A stretch of DNA of 64,000 nucleotides from Nocardiopsis flavescens (GCF_900141985.1 NZ_FQZK01000010.1:1-64000); one strand, 5' to 3'; shown: positions 24,429-33,378, numbered from the stretch's first letter. The notes: generated by a model not told the origin, from the letters alone. Numbers and translations are program-made.

Positions 24429-26030
24429 ATGGAGCATCGGAGACCGCGCGGGAGGAGCGTGCCCGGTGGGCACCGGTCCCGGGGGCCGGCCGGAATCGGC
24501 GCGCTCGCCCTGGCAGGGGTCCTGGCGGCGTGCGCCCCGGCGCAGCCGGCCCAGGAGGTGTCCGGCACCGGCTCCCCCTCCGCCGACCTGGACCGCTTCT
24601 ACGGACAGGAGCTGGAGTGGGGGGACTGCGCCGGCCACGCGACGACGGACACCGAGGCCGCGCTCATGGGCCTGGCGCCCGGCATCGAGTGCGCGCGCAT
24701 GGAGGTGCCGCTGGACTACGGGGACCCCGAGGGTGAGCAGGCGTCCGTGGCGGTGTCGCGGGTTCCGGCCAGGGGCGAGTCGATGGGACCGCTGCTGTTC
24801 AACCCGGGCGGCCCGGGCGGCTCCGGGGTGGTGGGCGCCGCCCTGACGTTCGCGGGGCTGGCGGAGAGCGAGATCACCGAGCGGTTCGACGTGGTCGGCT
24901 TCGACCCGCGCGGCGTCGGCGCCACCGTGCCCGCCGTGGACTGCTACACCGACGAGGAGGCCGACGCGGGGGTCGTGGCGCTGGGGTCGCAGGGCACCAC
25001 CGTCGAGTTCACCGAGGAGGACACCCGCGCCATCATGGAGCGGTGCGCCGAGGGGTCGGGCGGCGTCGGGGTCCTCCCGCACCTGGGGACGCGCGACACC
25101 GCGCGCGACATGGACGTACTGCGGTCCGTCCTGGGCGAGGAGAAGCTCACCTACCTCGGGCAGAGCTACGGGACCCGGCTGGGGACCCTCTACGCCGAGC
25201 AGTTCCCGGACCGGGTGCGGGCGATGGTGCTGGACGGGGCCAAGAACCCGCTCGAAGGCACCTTCGAGAGCCGCGTGAACGCGTACGCGGGGTTCCAGGC
25301 GGCGTTCGACGAGCTGGCGGCCTCCTGCGCGGAGGAGGCGGACTGCCCCCTGGGCACCGACCCAGCCCAGGCGACCGCCCGGTTCCAGGAGATCGTGCGG
25401 CCGCTGCGGGACGAGCCCGTGCCCGCTCTGGACGCGGAGCTGGACTTCGACGGCGCGGTCGGCGGGGTGGTCGCGGGGCTCTACAACACGCAGAGCCACC
25501 CCCGGATCGTCGAGGGCATCGCGGAGGTCGCGCAGGGGCGCGGCGACACCCTGATGCAGCTGGTCTACGACTTCGGGCTCCGCGGCCCCGACGGGCGGTG
25601 GCCCAACTCCCTGGAGGCCAACCACGCGATCAACTGCATGGACGAGGACCGCCTGACCCCGGAGCAGGGCGGGGAGCTGCGGGAGGCGACCTACGAGCAG
25701 GCGCCCTTCATGGACCCGGGTGTGGACGTGAGCGCGGGGGCGCGGGACGGGTGCGAGCACTGGCCCGCCGAGCCCGGGGTCGGGTTCCCCTACGCCCAGG
25801 ACGTCGAAGGCCTGCCCGCCACACTCGTGGTGTCCATCACCGGCGATCCCACCACGCCGCACGAGGGCGGCATCCGGCTGGCCGAGACACTCGGGGGCGC
25901 GCTGCTGACGGTCGAGGGGACGGGGCACGGGATCGTCGGCCTCGGGACCAACGAGTGCGTCGACCGGGCGACGGCCGCGTACCTGATCGACCTCGACGTG
26001 CCCGACGAGGGCGCGACCTGCACGCTGTGA
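24429..26030 (+). CDS. Secreted tripeptidyl aminopeptidase-like lipoprotein (alpha/beta hydrolase)
   Basis: A 533-residue exported serine peptidase of the SlpD/SlpE/TAP type. The signal peptide has basic residues, the hydrophobic core IGALALAGVLAACAP, and a lipobox ending at Cys. LFNPGGPGGSGV forms the oxyanion region. The nucleophile is Ser in LGQSYGTRLGTLYAEQFPDRV, the acid is Asp in SITGDPTTP, and the base is His in VEGTGHGI. The C-terminal TAP-like domain is present. Such enzymes remove tripeptides from extracellular peptides. ATG 24429 has GGGGAGG six bases upstream. Confidence 0.92.
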   Translation: MEHRRPRGRSVPGGHRSRGPAGIGALALAGVLAACAPAQPAQEVSGTGSPSADLDRFYGQELEWGDCAGHATTDTEAALMGLAPGIECARMEVPLDYGDPEGEQASVAVSRVPARGESMGPLLFNPGGPGGSGVVGAALTFAGLAESEITERFDVVGFDPRGVGATVPAVDCYTDEEADAGVVALGSQGTTVEFTEEDTRAIMERCAEGSGGVGVLPHLGTRDTARDMDVLRSVLGEEKLTYLGQSYGTRLGTLYAEQFPDRVRAMVLDGAKNPLEGTFESRVNAYAGFQAAFDELAASCAEEADCPLGTDPAQATARFQEIVRPLRDEPVPALDAELDFDGAVGGVVAGLYNTQSHPRIVEGIAEVAQGRGDTLMQLVYDFGLRGPDGRWPNSLEANHAINCMDEDRLTPEQGGELREATYEQAPFMDPGVDVSAGARDGCEHWPAEPGVGFPYAQDVEGLPATLVVSITGDPTTPHEGGIRLAETLGGALLTVEGTGHGIVGLGTNECVDRATAAYLIDLDVPDEGATCTL

Positions 26031-26139
26031 CTCCGCCTCCCGGGGGGCGCGCCCGTATCCTCACGAGTGCGCGTTCCCCCGGGACCGGATCCCGGGGCGT
26101 CGACGACGGGGCCGCGGCCGGCCCCGCGAGGAGGGGCCG

Positions 26140-26967
26140 ATGACACCGCCGACGGACCCGGAACCCGCGCCCGACGACCGCGCACCGGCACCGCCGTTCC
26201 CCGGGGCGGGGGCGACCACGGGGTGGAGCACGCGCGAACTCGCCGAGATGGCGGGCACGACGGTGAACACCGTCCGCCACTACCACCGCATCGGGCTGCT
26301 CGACGAGCCCGAGCGGCTGGGCAACGGCTACAAGCAGTACCGGGCGCGCCATCTCGCGCGGCTCGTCCGGATCCGGCGGCTGCGCGAACTCGGGCTCCCG
26401 CTCACGCGGGTGGAGCGGATGGGGGACCGGCCGGGCACCGTCGCCGACTCGCTGCGCGTGCTCGACGCCGAGCTCGCGGCCGGTATCGAGCGGCTCCAGC
26501 GGGCGCGCGCCGAACTCGCCGCCCTGCTGCGCGACCGCACCCCGATCGACGTCCCGGCAGGCTTCGGGCCGGTCGCCGGGCGGCTGGGCGAGGCCGACCG
26601 GGCGCTCCTGGCGATCTACTCCACGTTCTACGACGAGCGGGCGCTGGGCGACATCAGGCGCATGATCGAGGCCGAGCCCGCCGACCTCGACCGCGAGTTC
26701 GACGCGCTGGGCCCCGACACGGACGAGGAGACCCGGGAACGCCTGGCCGAGCGGGTGGCGCGGGCGCTCGCCGGGCATCGGGAGGCCTTCCCCTGGCTGG
26801 CGGAGCAGGGGGCGCACCGGACGAAGCCCTGGAGCGAGGTCGCGCGGACGGCGGCGCGCTCCCTGCACGACCTGTACGGCGAGGCACAGCGCGACGTCCT
26901 GCGGCGCGCGGTCCTCCACCTGTACGGGGAGGCCGCCGCCGGGCGGCCCGGCGACCCGCGGGAGTAG
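26140..26967 (+). CDS. MerR-family transcriptional regulator
   Basis: A 275-residue regulator. After a Pro-rich N-terminal extension (1-27), the MerR HTH reads WSTRELAEMAGTTVNTVRHYHRIGLLDEPERLGNGYKQYRARHLARLVRIRRLRELGLPLTRV. A long helical C-terminal domain follows that lacks the cysteine metal sites of the metal-sensing MerR group, so it may bind an organic ligand. ATG 26140 has GAGGAGGGG upstream. It is convergent with the IclR gene and 109 bp after the peptidase; a role in controlling either is unproven. Confidence 0.9.
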   Translation: MTPPTDPEPAPDDRAPAPPFPGAGATTGWSTRELAEMAGTTVNTVRHYHRIGLLDEPERLGNGYKQYRARHLARLVRIRRLRELGLPLTRVERMGDRPGTVADSLRVLDAELAAGIERLQRARAELAALLRDRTPIDVPAGFGPVAGRLGEADRALLAIYSTFYDERALGDIRRMIEAEPADLDREFDALGPDTDEETRERLAERVARALAGHREAFPWLAEQGAHRTKPWSEVARTAARSLHDLYGEAQRDVLRRAVLHLYGEAAAGRPGDPRE

Positions 26968-27033
26968 GGCCCGGGCGCGCCGGCCTACGGGGCCGCATCG
27001 GGCCGCCCGGGCGCGCCGGCGCCCCGCGGGCCG

Positions 27034-27792
27034 TCAGATGCGGACCCCGATGGCGCCGGCCCCGCGCGAGAGCTCGGGCAGCCAGGCGAGCAGTTCGTCG
27101 GCGCCGGTGACGTCGGTGGTCGTGACCAGGTTGATGGCCCCGGCGATCTCCTTGTCGGCGTCGTGCACCGGCAGGGTGAGGCTCAGCGCCCCCAGCTCCC
27201 GCTCGGACTCGGCGAGGTGGTAGCCGTTGCGGCGCACGCGCTCGACGTCGGCGCGCAGCTCCTCCAGGGTCTGCACCCGGCCCGAGGCCAGGGTGGTCTC
27301 CGGGGAGCGGCGGTGGTACTCCTCGATCTCCTCGTCCGGCAGGGCCGCGAGCAGGACCTTGCCGCCGCCGACGTCCAGCGGCACCCGGCGCCCGATGGGG
27401 AACTGGTAGCGCAGGGGGTCCGCGCCGCTGACCCGGGCGACGAGGATGCGCTCGTCCCCCGACCGGACGTACACCGACGAGGTCAGCCGGGTGGTCGCGG
27501 AGAGCTCGGTCAGCACCGGGGGGGCGACCGTGCTCATCCGGTCGTGGACCACGAACGCGTGGGCCAGCGACAGCAGCACCGGTCCCAGTGAGTAGCCCAG
27601 GCGGCCCTGCTGCACGTATCCGCGCCGGACCAGCTGGTTGACCGTGCGCTGGGTGGTGGCCAGGTGCAGGTCCGCCTCCCGGGCGATGTCGCTCAGCCGC
27701 AGCGGTCCGCGCGCGCGTTCCAGGCATTCGAGGACGTCCAGCGCACGGTCGAGCGTACGCCCCTGGTTCCCGCCTCCGGCTGTGGCGCCCAT
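27034..27792 (-). CDS. IclR-family regulator
   Basis: A 252-residue regulator. The N-terminal winged HTH reads RALDVLECLERARGPLRLSDIAREADLHLATTQRTVNQLVRRGYV. The effector domain (about 75-250) includes YVRSGDERILVARVSG and GGGKVLLAALPDEE. It is divergent from the dehydrogenase-RraA fusion and TRAP-type transporter genes; the intergenic ACTATCA repeats are its likely operators. ATG 27792 has only a weak AGGCGAG upstream. The inducer is probably the transported hydroxyacid or a breakdown product. Confidence 0.9.
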   Translation of the reverse strand: MGATAGGGNQGRTLDRALDVLECLERARGPLRLSDIAREADLHLATTQRTVNQLVRRGYVQQGRLGYSLGPVLLSLAHAFVVHDRMSTVAPPVLTELSATTRLTSSVYVRSGDERILVARVSGADPLRYQFPIGRRVPLDVGGGKVLLAALPDEEIEEYHRRSPETTLASGRVQTLEELRADVERVRRNGYHLAESERELGALSLTLPVHDADKEIAGAINLVTTTDVTGADELLAWLPELSRGAGAIGVRI

Positions 27793-27957
27793 GCTCGCCT
27801 GGCCACTCTCCCCACTCGTGTTCCTCCGGGGATCCCCGTGTTCGCGGCGGAGGCCGCGAGGCCCGCCGGACACGGCGATCCGGCTCGCCGTCGACCCTTC
27901 CACGGTAGCGGAGAGGTTTCCACCAGGTTGACAGCCGAAAGAGCCACAGGTCACACT

Positions 27958-27996
27958 CACTATCAACCAGCAAGAGAAACTATCACCCAATGATAG
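27958..27996. promoter_or_regulatory. Putative IclR operator
   Basis: ACTATCA occurs at 27958 and again at 27979, 21 bp (two helical turns) apart. The second copy also forms a perfect dyad CTATCA-CCCAA-TGATAG (27980-27996). The sites lie just upstream of ATG 28008 and divergent from the IclR gene. Confidence 0.65.
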
Positions 27997-28007
27997 ATGG
28001 TGGAGTG

Positions 28008-29360
28008 ATGAAGGTAGCTGTCCTGGGCCTCGGCGAGGCCGGAGCGATCTACGCGAAGGCGTACGCCGACGCCGGTTGGCGGTCGGTCGGGTTCGATCCC
28101 GGCCCCGCGGTCCCCACACCCGAGGGCGTCACACGGGCCTCCTCGACGGTCGAGGCGGTCGAGGGCGCCGACCTCGTCCTGAGCCTGACCACGGCAGCCC
28201 ACGCGGTCCGGGCCGCCGGGGAGGCCGCCCCCGCGCTGCGCCCCGACGCCGTCTACATCGACCTGAACGCGGCCTCACCGCAGGTCAAGACGGATGTGGC
28301 CCGTACCATCGGTGACGCGGCCGGCGTCGTGGACGGGGCCGTCATCGGCTCCGTCGTCAAGTTCGGAGCCGGGGTCGAGGTCCTGCTCTCCGGTCCCGCC
28401 GCGGACGGCGCCGCCCGCGCCCTGGAGGTCGTGGGCTCGGACGCGCGGCCGATCGGGGACACGGTCGGGGCGGCCTCCGGCCGCAAACTGCTGCGCAGCG
28501 TGTTCATGAAGGGCCTCGGCGCGCTGATCACCGAAGCCGTCGACGCGGGGGCCGCGGCGGGTGAAGAGGAGTGGATGCGCAAGCAGATCGCCGACGCGCT
28601 CACCGGTGGTTCCCAGGCGCTGGACCGGCTGGACCACGGGACGCGCCTGCACGCCGTGCGGCGCTCCAGCGAACTGGAGGCGAGCATCGCGCTGCTGGAC
28701 GGCCTCTCCGTCGAGTCGCCGGTGAGCCGGGGCGCGGCCGACCGCCACCGGTACCTGGCGCGCACGGCCGGCGGGGGCGACGAGCGGCTGATCGACGCCT
28801 TCGCGGCGATTCCCAGTGCGGCCGTCGGGGACGCGCGCGACCGCCTGGGGTTCGTGTCCTCCCGGATCAGGCCGGTGTGGAGCGGGGCGCGGGTCTCGGG
28901 CCGCGCGCTCACCGTCCAGACGCGCCCGGGCGACAACCGGGCGCTGCACCGGGCGCTGGCCCAGGCCCGGCCCGGCGACGTGCTGGTCGTGGACGGCGGG
29001 GGCGACGGCTCCCGGGCGCTGCTGGGCGAGCTGATCGCGGAGCGCGCCGTCAACCGGGGCGTGCGCGGCATGGTGGTCGACGGCGCGGTGCGCGACGTCG
29101 ACGAGCTGCGCGAACTCGGGTTCCCGGTCTGGGCCGCCGCGGTCTCCCCCGCGGGCCCCTACAAGGACGGGCCCGGCCACGTCGGCCGCACCATCTCCGT
29201 GGGCGGCGCGGTCTGCGCCCCGGGGGACATCGTGGTGGCCGACGGCGACGGCGTCTTCATCGTGCCGCGCCTGGAGGCCGAGCAGACCCTCGCCGCGTCC
29301 CGGCTCGTCCTGGAGGACGAGGCCGAGCGGCTCCGCACCATCCGCCGGGAACGCGGATGA
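28008..29360 (+). CDS. Fusion: 6-phosphogluconate-dehydrogenase-like NAD-binding protein with RraA-type aldolase
   Basis: A 450-residue two-domain enzyme. Residues 1 to about 250 have VAVLGLGEAGAIYAKAYADAGW (NAD(P) Rossmann motif), YIDLNAASPQVK and the helical DUF1932 C-terminal domain with RKLLRSVFMKGLGALITEA. From about 255 to the end is an RraA/HMG-aldolase fold: IPSAAVGDARDRLGF, GDVLVVDGGGDGSRALLGELIAERAVNRGVRGMVVDGAVRDVDEL, and GPGHVGRTISVGGAVCAPGDIVVADGDGVFIVP. The pair suggests oxidation of a hydroxyacid and aldol cleavage or decarboxylation of a 4-carboxy-4-hydroxy-2-oxoacid. ATG 28008 has GGTGGAG; ATG 27990 falls inside the operator. Confidence 0.9.
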   Translation: MKVAVLGLGEAGAIYAKAYADAGWRSVGFDPGPAVPTPEGVTRASSTVEAVEGADLVLSLTTAAHAVRAAGEAAPALRPDAVYIDLNAASPQVKTDVARTIGDAAGVVDGAVIGSVVKFGAGVEVLLSGPAADGAARALEVVGSDARPIGDTVGAASGRKLLRSVFMKGLGALITEAVDAGAAAGEEEWMRKQIADALTGGSQALDRLDHGTRLHAVRRSSELEASIALLDGLSVESPVSRGAADRHRYLARTAGGGDERLIDAFAAIPSAAVGDARDRLGFVSSRIRPVWSGARVSGRALTVQTRPGDNRALHRALAQARPGDVLVVDGGGDGSRALLGELIAERAVNRGVRGMVVDGAVRDVDELRELGFPVWAAAVSPAGPYKDGPGHVGRTISVGGAVCAPGDIVVADGDGVFIVPRLEAEQTLAASRLVLEDEAERLRTIRRERG

Positions 29361-29442
29361 GCACCCCCCACGGGTCGCTCCGCGCGAGCGACACCCCGCC
29401 CGTCCGCGGGCACCGGCACGCCCCACCACCGAAGGTCGACCC

Positions 29443-30789
29443 ATGCCCATCGCACTTCTAGCCCTCGCGGCCTTCATCGCCGTGATCATCGTGTGGAACG
29501 TCGTGTTCAAGCGGAACATGGGCGAGGCCATGCTGCTCGGACTCGTGACCACGGCCCTGTTCGCCGGAGCGCAGGCGCCCGCCTACCTCCTGGGCGGCCT
29601 GGCCGACGCGCTCACCCACGACGTGCTCTACGCGGCCCTGGCCTTCGTGTTCATGGCGTACCTCATCGACGTCACGGGGCTGATCCAGCGGATCCTGGCC
29701 ATCCTCAACTCCGTGTTCGGCCGCATCCGCGGCGGTCCCGCGTTCATCGACACGGCCGGCTCCGCGGTCTTCGGGTCCCTGTCGGGGTCCAACTCCGCCA
29801 ACACCGCCTCCAGCGGATCCTTCACCGGGCCCTGGATGGTGCGCACGGGGTGGACGCCCACGCGGGCCGCGACGGTCCTGGCCGGGAACGGGGGCATGGG
29901 CGCGGCCCTGCCGCCGAGCGCCTCCATGGTGATCATGATCGGCTTCGCCGGGGGCATGGTCACCACCGGACAGGTGTACCTGGGCCTGCTGGTCGCCGGG
30001 CTCTACCAGATCCTGCTGCGCATCGGCCTGGTGGCGTACTTCGTGCGCCGCGACGGCATCCCCAAGGTGGACGAGCACGACCTGGTGCCGCTGCGCACCT
30101 CGCTGCGGCAGGGGGCCGGGGCCCTGTCGATCTTCCTCGGCGCGCTCATCCCCATCGTCCTCACCGTGGGCCCGCTGGCGGACCTGCTCGCCGAGTCGAC
30201 CCCCCTGGGCGACGCGATGGGCGACATCTCGCTGCTGACCTGGATCCCCATCCTCATCATCGGCTTCGCCCTCGTCGCCGGGCGGGACCGCCTCCCGCGC
30301 TCGGCGCGCGACTGGTCGCGCCTGCTGGACGGGGCGCTGCCCAAGTTCGCGACCATCGGCGCCCTGCTGTTCTTCGCGATCGCCGCGAGCGAGATCCTCG
30401 GGCGGCTCGGACTGGCCGAGGACGTCAACGCCGTCCTGGAGGCCCTGCCGGTCGGCTCGACCCTCATGGTGGTCGTGGTCGGACTGGTGGTCACACTGGT
30501 CGCCGGCCCGCTCTCCTCGACCGCCACCCTGACCGCGGTCGGCCAGATCTCGTTCCTGGCCCTGGTCGGTGTGGGCGTCGACCCGCTGCTCGCCGTCATC
30601 GCGATCCTGGTGTTCGCCTCCACCGAGGGCGCCTCGCCGCCCGCGTCGGGGTCGATCTTCGTGGCCGCGGGGCTGACCGGGGCACGGCCGGAGAGCACCT
30701 TCCTGCCGCTCATCGTCTACTACATGATCCCGATCTTCCTGATCGGCTGTCTGATCGGTTGGGGCGTCCTTCCGGTCCTGGGAGGCTGA
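29443..30789 (+). CDS. TRAP-type (DctM-like) large permease
   Basis: A 448-residue polytopic membrane protein with about 12 hydrophobic segments. The block AGSAVFGSLSGSNSANTASSGSFTGPWMVRTGW, then NGGMGAALPPSASMVIMIGFAGG, resembles the substrate-gate regions of TRAP large (M) subunits, with a second, inverted-repeat-like block near LVAGPLSSTATLTAVGQISFLALVGVGVDPL and FASTEGASPPASGSIFVAAG. It probably imports an organic acid using an ion gradient. GAAGG lies upstream of ATG 29443. It follows the fusion enzyme by 82 bp. No extracytoplasmic binding protein is nearby. Confidence 0.8.
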   Translation: MPIALLALAAFIAVIIVWNVVFKRNMGEAMLLGLVTTALFAGAQAPAYLLGGLADALTHDVLYAALAFVFMAYLIDVTGLIQRILAILNSVFGRIRGGPAFIDTAGSAVFGSLSGSNSANTASSGSFTGPWMVRTGWTPTRAATVLAGNGGMGAALPPSASMVIMIGFAGGMVTTGQVYLGLLVAGLYQILLRIGLVAYFVRRDGIPKVDEHDLVPLRTSLRQGAGALSIFLGALIPIVLTVGPLADLLAESTPLGDAMGDISLLTWIPILIIGFALVAGRDRLPRSARDWSRLLDGALPKFATIGALLFFAIAASEILGRLGLAEDVNAVLEALPVGSTLMVVVVGLVVTLVAGPLSSTATLTAVGQISFLALVGVGVDPLLAVIAILVFASTEGASPPASGSIFVAAGLTGARPESTFLPLIVYYMIPIFLIGCLIGWGVLPVLGG

Positions 30790-30791
30790 CC

Positions 30792-31046
30792 ATGACCGCT
30801 CTCAAGTCCCGGGCCTTCACCGTGGTCCGCGCGCTGTTCAAGATCGGCCTGCTGAGCTGCTTCGCCCTCGGGGCGCTGCTGGTGCTGGGCCAGCTGGCCG
30901 GTGTCGTCGCCCAGCGGCCGGAATGGGTGACCGGCGCCTCGGACCTGTTCTTCGTGCCGACCATCGCCGCCGCTGCGGCCTTCGGGGTGCTGGGGTTCAT
31001 CGGCAACTACCTCCGCCCCGGAGCGGGCGGGCCCGAGGAGGAGTGA
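30792..31046 (+). CDS. Small two-segment membrane protein, transporter partner
   Basis: An 84-residue protein with two hydrophobic segments (about 16-36 and 50-70) and an acidic end (GPEEE). It starts two bases after the permease stop, with GGAGG upstream, so it is translationally linked. Position suggests the small subunit of the TRAP-type transporter, but genuine DctQ subunits are about twice as long with four segments. I do not recognise a family. Confidence 0.75.
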   Translation: MTALKSRAFTVVRALFKIGLLSCFALGALLVLGQLAGVVAQRPEWVTGASDLFFVPTIAAAAAFGVLGFIGNYLRPGAGGPEEE

Positions 31047-31100
31047 GGCGGGGGCCGCGGCGCGCCGCGGCCCCCCGGCCCGGTCCTCCCCCGCCCCGGG

Positions 31101-31116
31101 GATGACGGATGTCATC
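31101..31116. promoter_or_regulatory. Inverted repeat GATGAC-GGAT-GTCATC
   Basis: A perfect 6-bp dyad with a 4-nt centre, 82 bp upstream of the CPBP gene. It could be an operator; there is no GC-rich extension or T-run for a terminator. Confidence 0.35.
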
Positions 31117-31185
31117 GCCGCGGGCGTGTGTATCTCAGCCGGAACCGGTGACGGCCGCCCCTGCCGGTCGGGGCCCGTCCCTCGT

Positions 31186-31191
31186 TAGGTT
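31186..31191 (+). promoter_or_regulatory. -10 box TAGGTT (leaderless CPBP gene)
   Basis: TAGGTT ends six bases before ATG 31198. No ribosome site is present. Confidence 0.5.
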
Positions 31192-31197
31192 CTAGGT

Positions 31198-32238
31198 ATG
31201 AACAGCGACGACCGTCCCCTCCCCCCTCCCTCCGCGCGACCCGCCGCAGACCCCGCGGCCCCCGCGGCTGAGGCCGAACCGCAGCCCGTCCCGCCCACCG
31301 CCCTCCCGCGGCGCCGCGGGCCGGTGCCCGTCCCGGCCGGGGTGCCCTACCACCGCGTCCTGGCCGGGGAGAAGCGCCGCGTCTGGCGCGGCGTCCTGGC
31401 GATCGTGCTCCTCGTGGCCGGGATGCTCGTGCTCAGCTTCGGCCTGAGCTTCCTCGCGGTGATGGTCGACACCCTGACCGGCAGGTCCGACCCGATGTCG
31501 GGCGAGATGGAGTTCACCCCCCTGCTCAACGGCGCGGGCCTGCTCTCGCTCGCCCTGCTCATCCCCTGGAGCATGCTCCTCCAGCGGTGGCTCTACGGCG
31601 TGCGGGCGGCCTCCCTGCACTCGGTCCTGGCGAGCTTCCGGTCCGGCCCGTTCACCCGCTCCCTGCTGGTCCTGGGGCCGGTCTGGGTCGTCTACATGAC
31701 CGTCTTCTCCTTCCTCAGCCCGTATGAGGAGGGGGTGTGGTCGACCACCGACCTGCTGCTGACCTTCGGCATCATCCTGCTGCTGGTGCCGCTCCAGGCG
31801 GCCGGCGAGGAGTACGGCTTCCGCGGCCTGGTCTTCCGGGTCGCCGGGAGCTGGGGCCGCGGCCCCCGGACGGCGCTGCTCCTGGGCGTGGCCGTCTCCA
31901 GCCTGGTGTTCATGGCGGCGCACCTGGCGGCCGACCCGTGGCTGAACCTGTACTACCTGACGTTCGGCGCCACGCTGGCGCTCATCACCTGGCGCACCGG
32001 CGGCCTGGAGGTCGCGATCGTGATCCACGCGGTGAACAACACGCTCGCGTTCCTGATCGCCGTCATCACCCACTCCGACCTCGCCGCCGGGTTCGACCGC
32101 TCGGTGGGCATGGGATCGGCGGTCATGCTCGTCCCCTGCGCCCTGCTCATCGCGGTCACGGCGGTGGTCTGGCTGGCCACCCGGCGCACGGGACCCGCGC
32201 TGACCCCCGGCGGCGCCCCGACGGGCCCGGCCGTGTAG
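31198..32238 (+). CDS. CPBP-family intramembrane protease
   Basis: A 346-residue membrane protein with about eight segments after a Pro-rich cytosolic tail (1-60). The catalytic motifs of the CAAX/bacteriocin-processing (Rce1-like) family are clear: AAGEEYGFRGLVF (Glu-Glu and Arg), FMAAHLAAD (His) and IHAVNNT (His, Asn). The substrate is unknown; members cleave prenylated or membrane-bound peptides or serve in self-immunity. It stands alone with its own -10 and a strong terminator, and no bacteriocin gene is adjacent. Confidence 0.9.
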   Translation: MNSDDRPLPPPSARPAADPAAPAAEAEPQPVPPTALPRRRGPVPVPAGVPYHRVLAGEKRRVWRGVLAIVLLVAGMLVLSFGLSFLAVMVDTLTGRSDPMSGEMEFTPLLNGAGLLSLALLIPWSMLLQRWLYGVRAASLHSVLASFRSGPFTRSLLVLGPVWVVYMTVFSFLSPYEEGVWSTTDLLLTFGIILLLVPLQAAGEEYGFRGLVFRVAGSWGRGPRTALLLGVAVSSLVFMAAHLAADPWLNLYYLTFGATLALITWRTGGLEVAIVIHAVNNTLAFLIAVITHSDLAAGFDRSVGMGSAVMLVPCALLIAVTAVVWLATRRTGPALTPGGAPTGPAV

Positions 32239-32260
32239 CGGCGGTCCCCGCCGGGTCCCG

Positions 32261-32292
32261 GGGCCCCGCACCCGGTAACGGGTGCGGGGCCC
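32261..32292. terminator. Bidirectional terminator
   Basis: A perfect 14-bp stem GGGCCCCGCACCCG with loop GTAA between convergent CPBP and aldo/keto reductase genes. Confidence 0.7.
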
Positions 32293-32302
32293 GCCCCTGG
32301 GG

Positions 32303-33238
32303 TCAGGGGACGCGGTGGCCCGCCGCGCGGAACAGCTCGTACCACTCGGGCCGGGTCAGCGGCAGGTCCGACCCCAGGGCCGCGCCGGCCACCCTCTCGG
32401 GTGTGGTGGTGCCGAGCACCACCTGCATGCGGGCGGGGTGGCGGGTGATCCAGGCGGTCGCCACGGCGATCGGCGGCACCCCGTACTTCTCCGCGAGCCG
32501 GTCGAGGACCGCGTTCAGCTCCGGGTGGTCGGGCGAGCCGAGGAAGACGCCGCTGAAGAACCCCGACTGGAACGGCGACCACGCCTGCACGGTGATGTCG
32601 TGCAGGCGGGCGTGGTCCAGGACGCCGCCGCCGTCCAGGACGGTCGCCTGCGGCTCCCCGAGCATGTTCGCGGCCACCCCCTGGGCGACGATCGGGGCGT
32701 GGGTGACCGACAGCTGGAGCTGGTTGACCGCGATGTGCTGGCGCACGTACCGGCGCAGCAGGTCGATCTGGCGGGGCGTGTGGTTGGAGACCCCGAAGGC
32801 GCGGACCTTGCCCGCGGCCTCCAGGTCGTCGAACGCCCGGGCCACCTCCTCCGGCTCGACGAGGGCGTCGGGCCGGTGCAGCAGCAGGATGTCGACGCGG
32901 TCGGTGTCCAGGGCGCGCAGCGAGCCCTCGACGGACGCGAGGATGTGCTCGTAGGAGAAGTCGAAGTAGGGCCCCCCGGGGACGATGCCCACCTTGGTCT
33001 GCACGGTGACGGCGTCGCGCTCGGCGGGGGTGAGGCGCATCGCCTCCGCGAAGCGCCGCTCGCACTCGTGCAGGGAGCGGCCGTAGATGTCGGCGTGGTC
33101 GACGAAGTCGACGCCCGCGTCCCGGGCGGTGCGCACGAGGGCGCGGATCTCGTCGTCGGTCTTCTCGGCGATGCGCATGAGTCCGAGGACGACGTTGGGG
33201 GCGGCGATGTCCGTCCCGGGCAGGGTGAAGGTCTTCAC
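32303..33238 (-). CDS. Aldo/keto reductase
   Basis: A 311-residue TIM-barrel NADPH-dependent reductase, YdhF-like. VDFVDHADIYGRSLHECERRFAEAMRL holds the catalytic Asp and Tyr; VQTKVGIVPG holds the catalytic Lys. LDTDRVDILLLHRPDALVEPEEVARAFDDL and AFGVSNHTPRQI are family signatures. The substrate is unknown. GTG 33238 has AAAGGA seven bases upstream. It is divergent from the SDR gene, sharing a 214-bp region with the TATGGAC repeats. Confidence 0.9.
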   Translation of the reverse strand: MKTFTLPGTDIAAPNVVLGLMRIAEKTDDEIRALVRTARDAGVDFVDHADIYGRSLHECERRFAEAMRLTPAERDAVTVQTKVGIVPGGPYFDFSYEHILASVEGSLRALDTDRVDILLLHRPDALVEPEEVARAFDDLEAAGKVRAFGVSNHTPRQIDLLRRYVRQHIAVNQLQLSVTHAPIVAQGVAANMLGEPQATVLDGGGVLDHARLHDITVQAWSPFQSGFFSGVFLGSPDHPELNAVLDRLAEKYGVPPIAVATAWITRHPARMQVVLGTTTPERVAGAALGSDLPLTRPEWYELFRAAGHRVP

Positions 33239-33378
33239 GGGGTTCCTTTCGGTCCGGCGTTCACGGTAGGAGTGCGGGCCGGGGGAAGTCCAACAGGGGC
33301 GTCCTCCGCGATTCAGAACCGGGGCTCATCAATTCCCGCCGGGGTGCCCGCCCCGTGTGATCCACGCCATGGCGAAAG

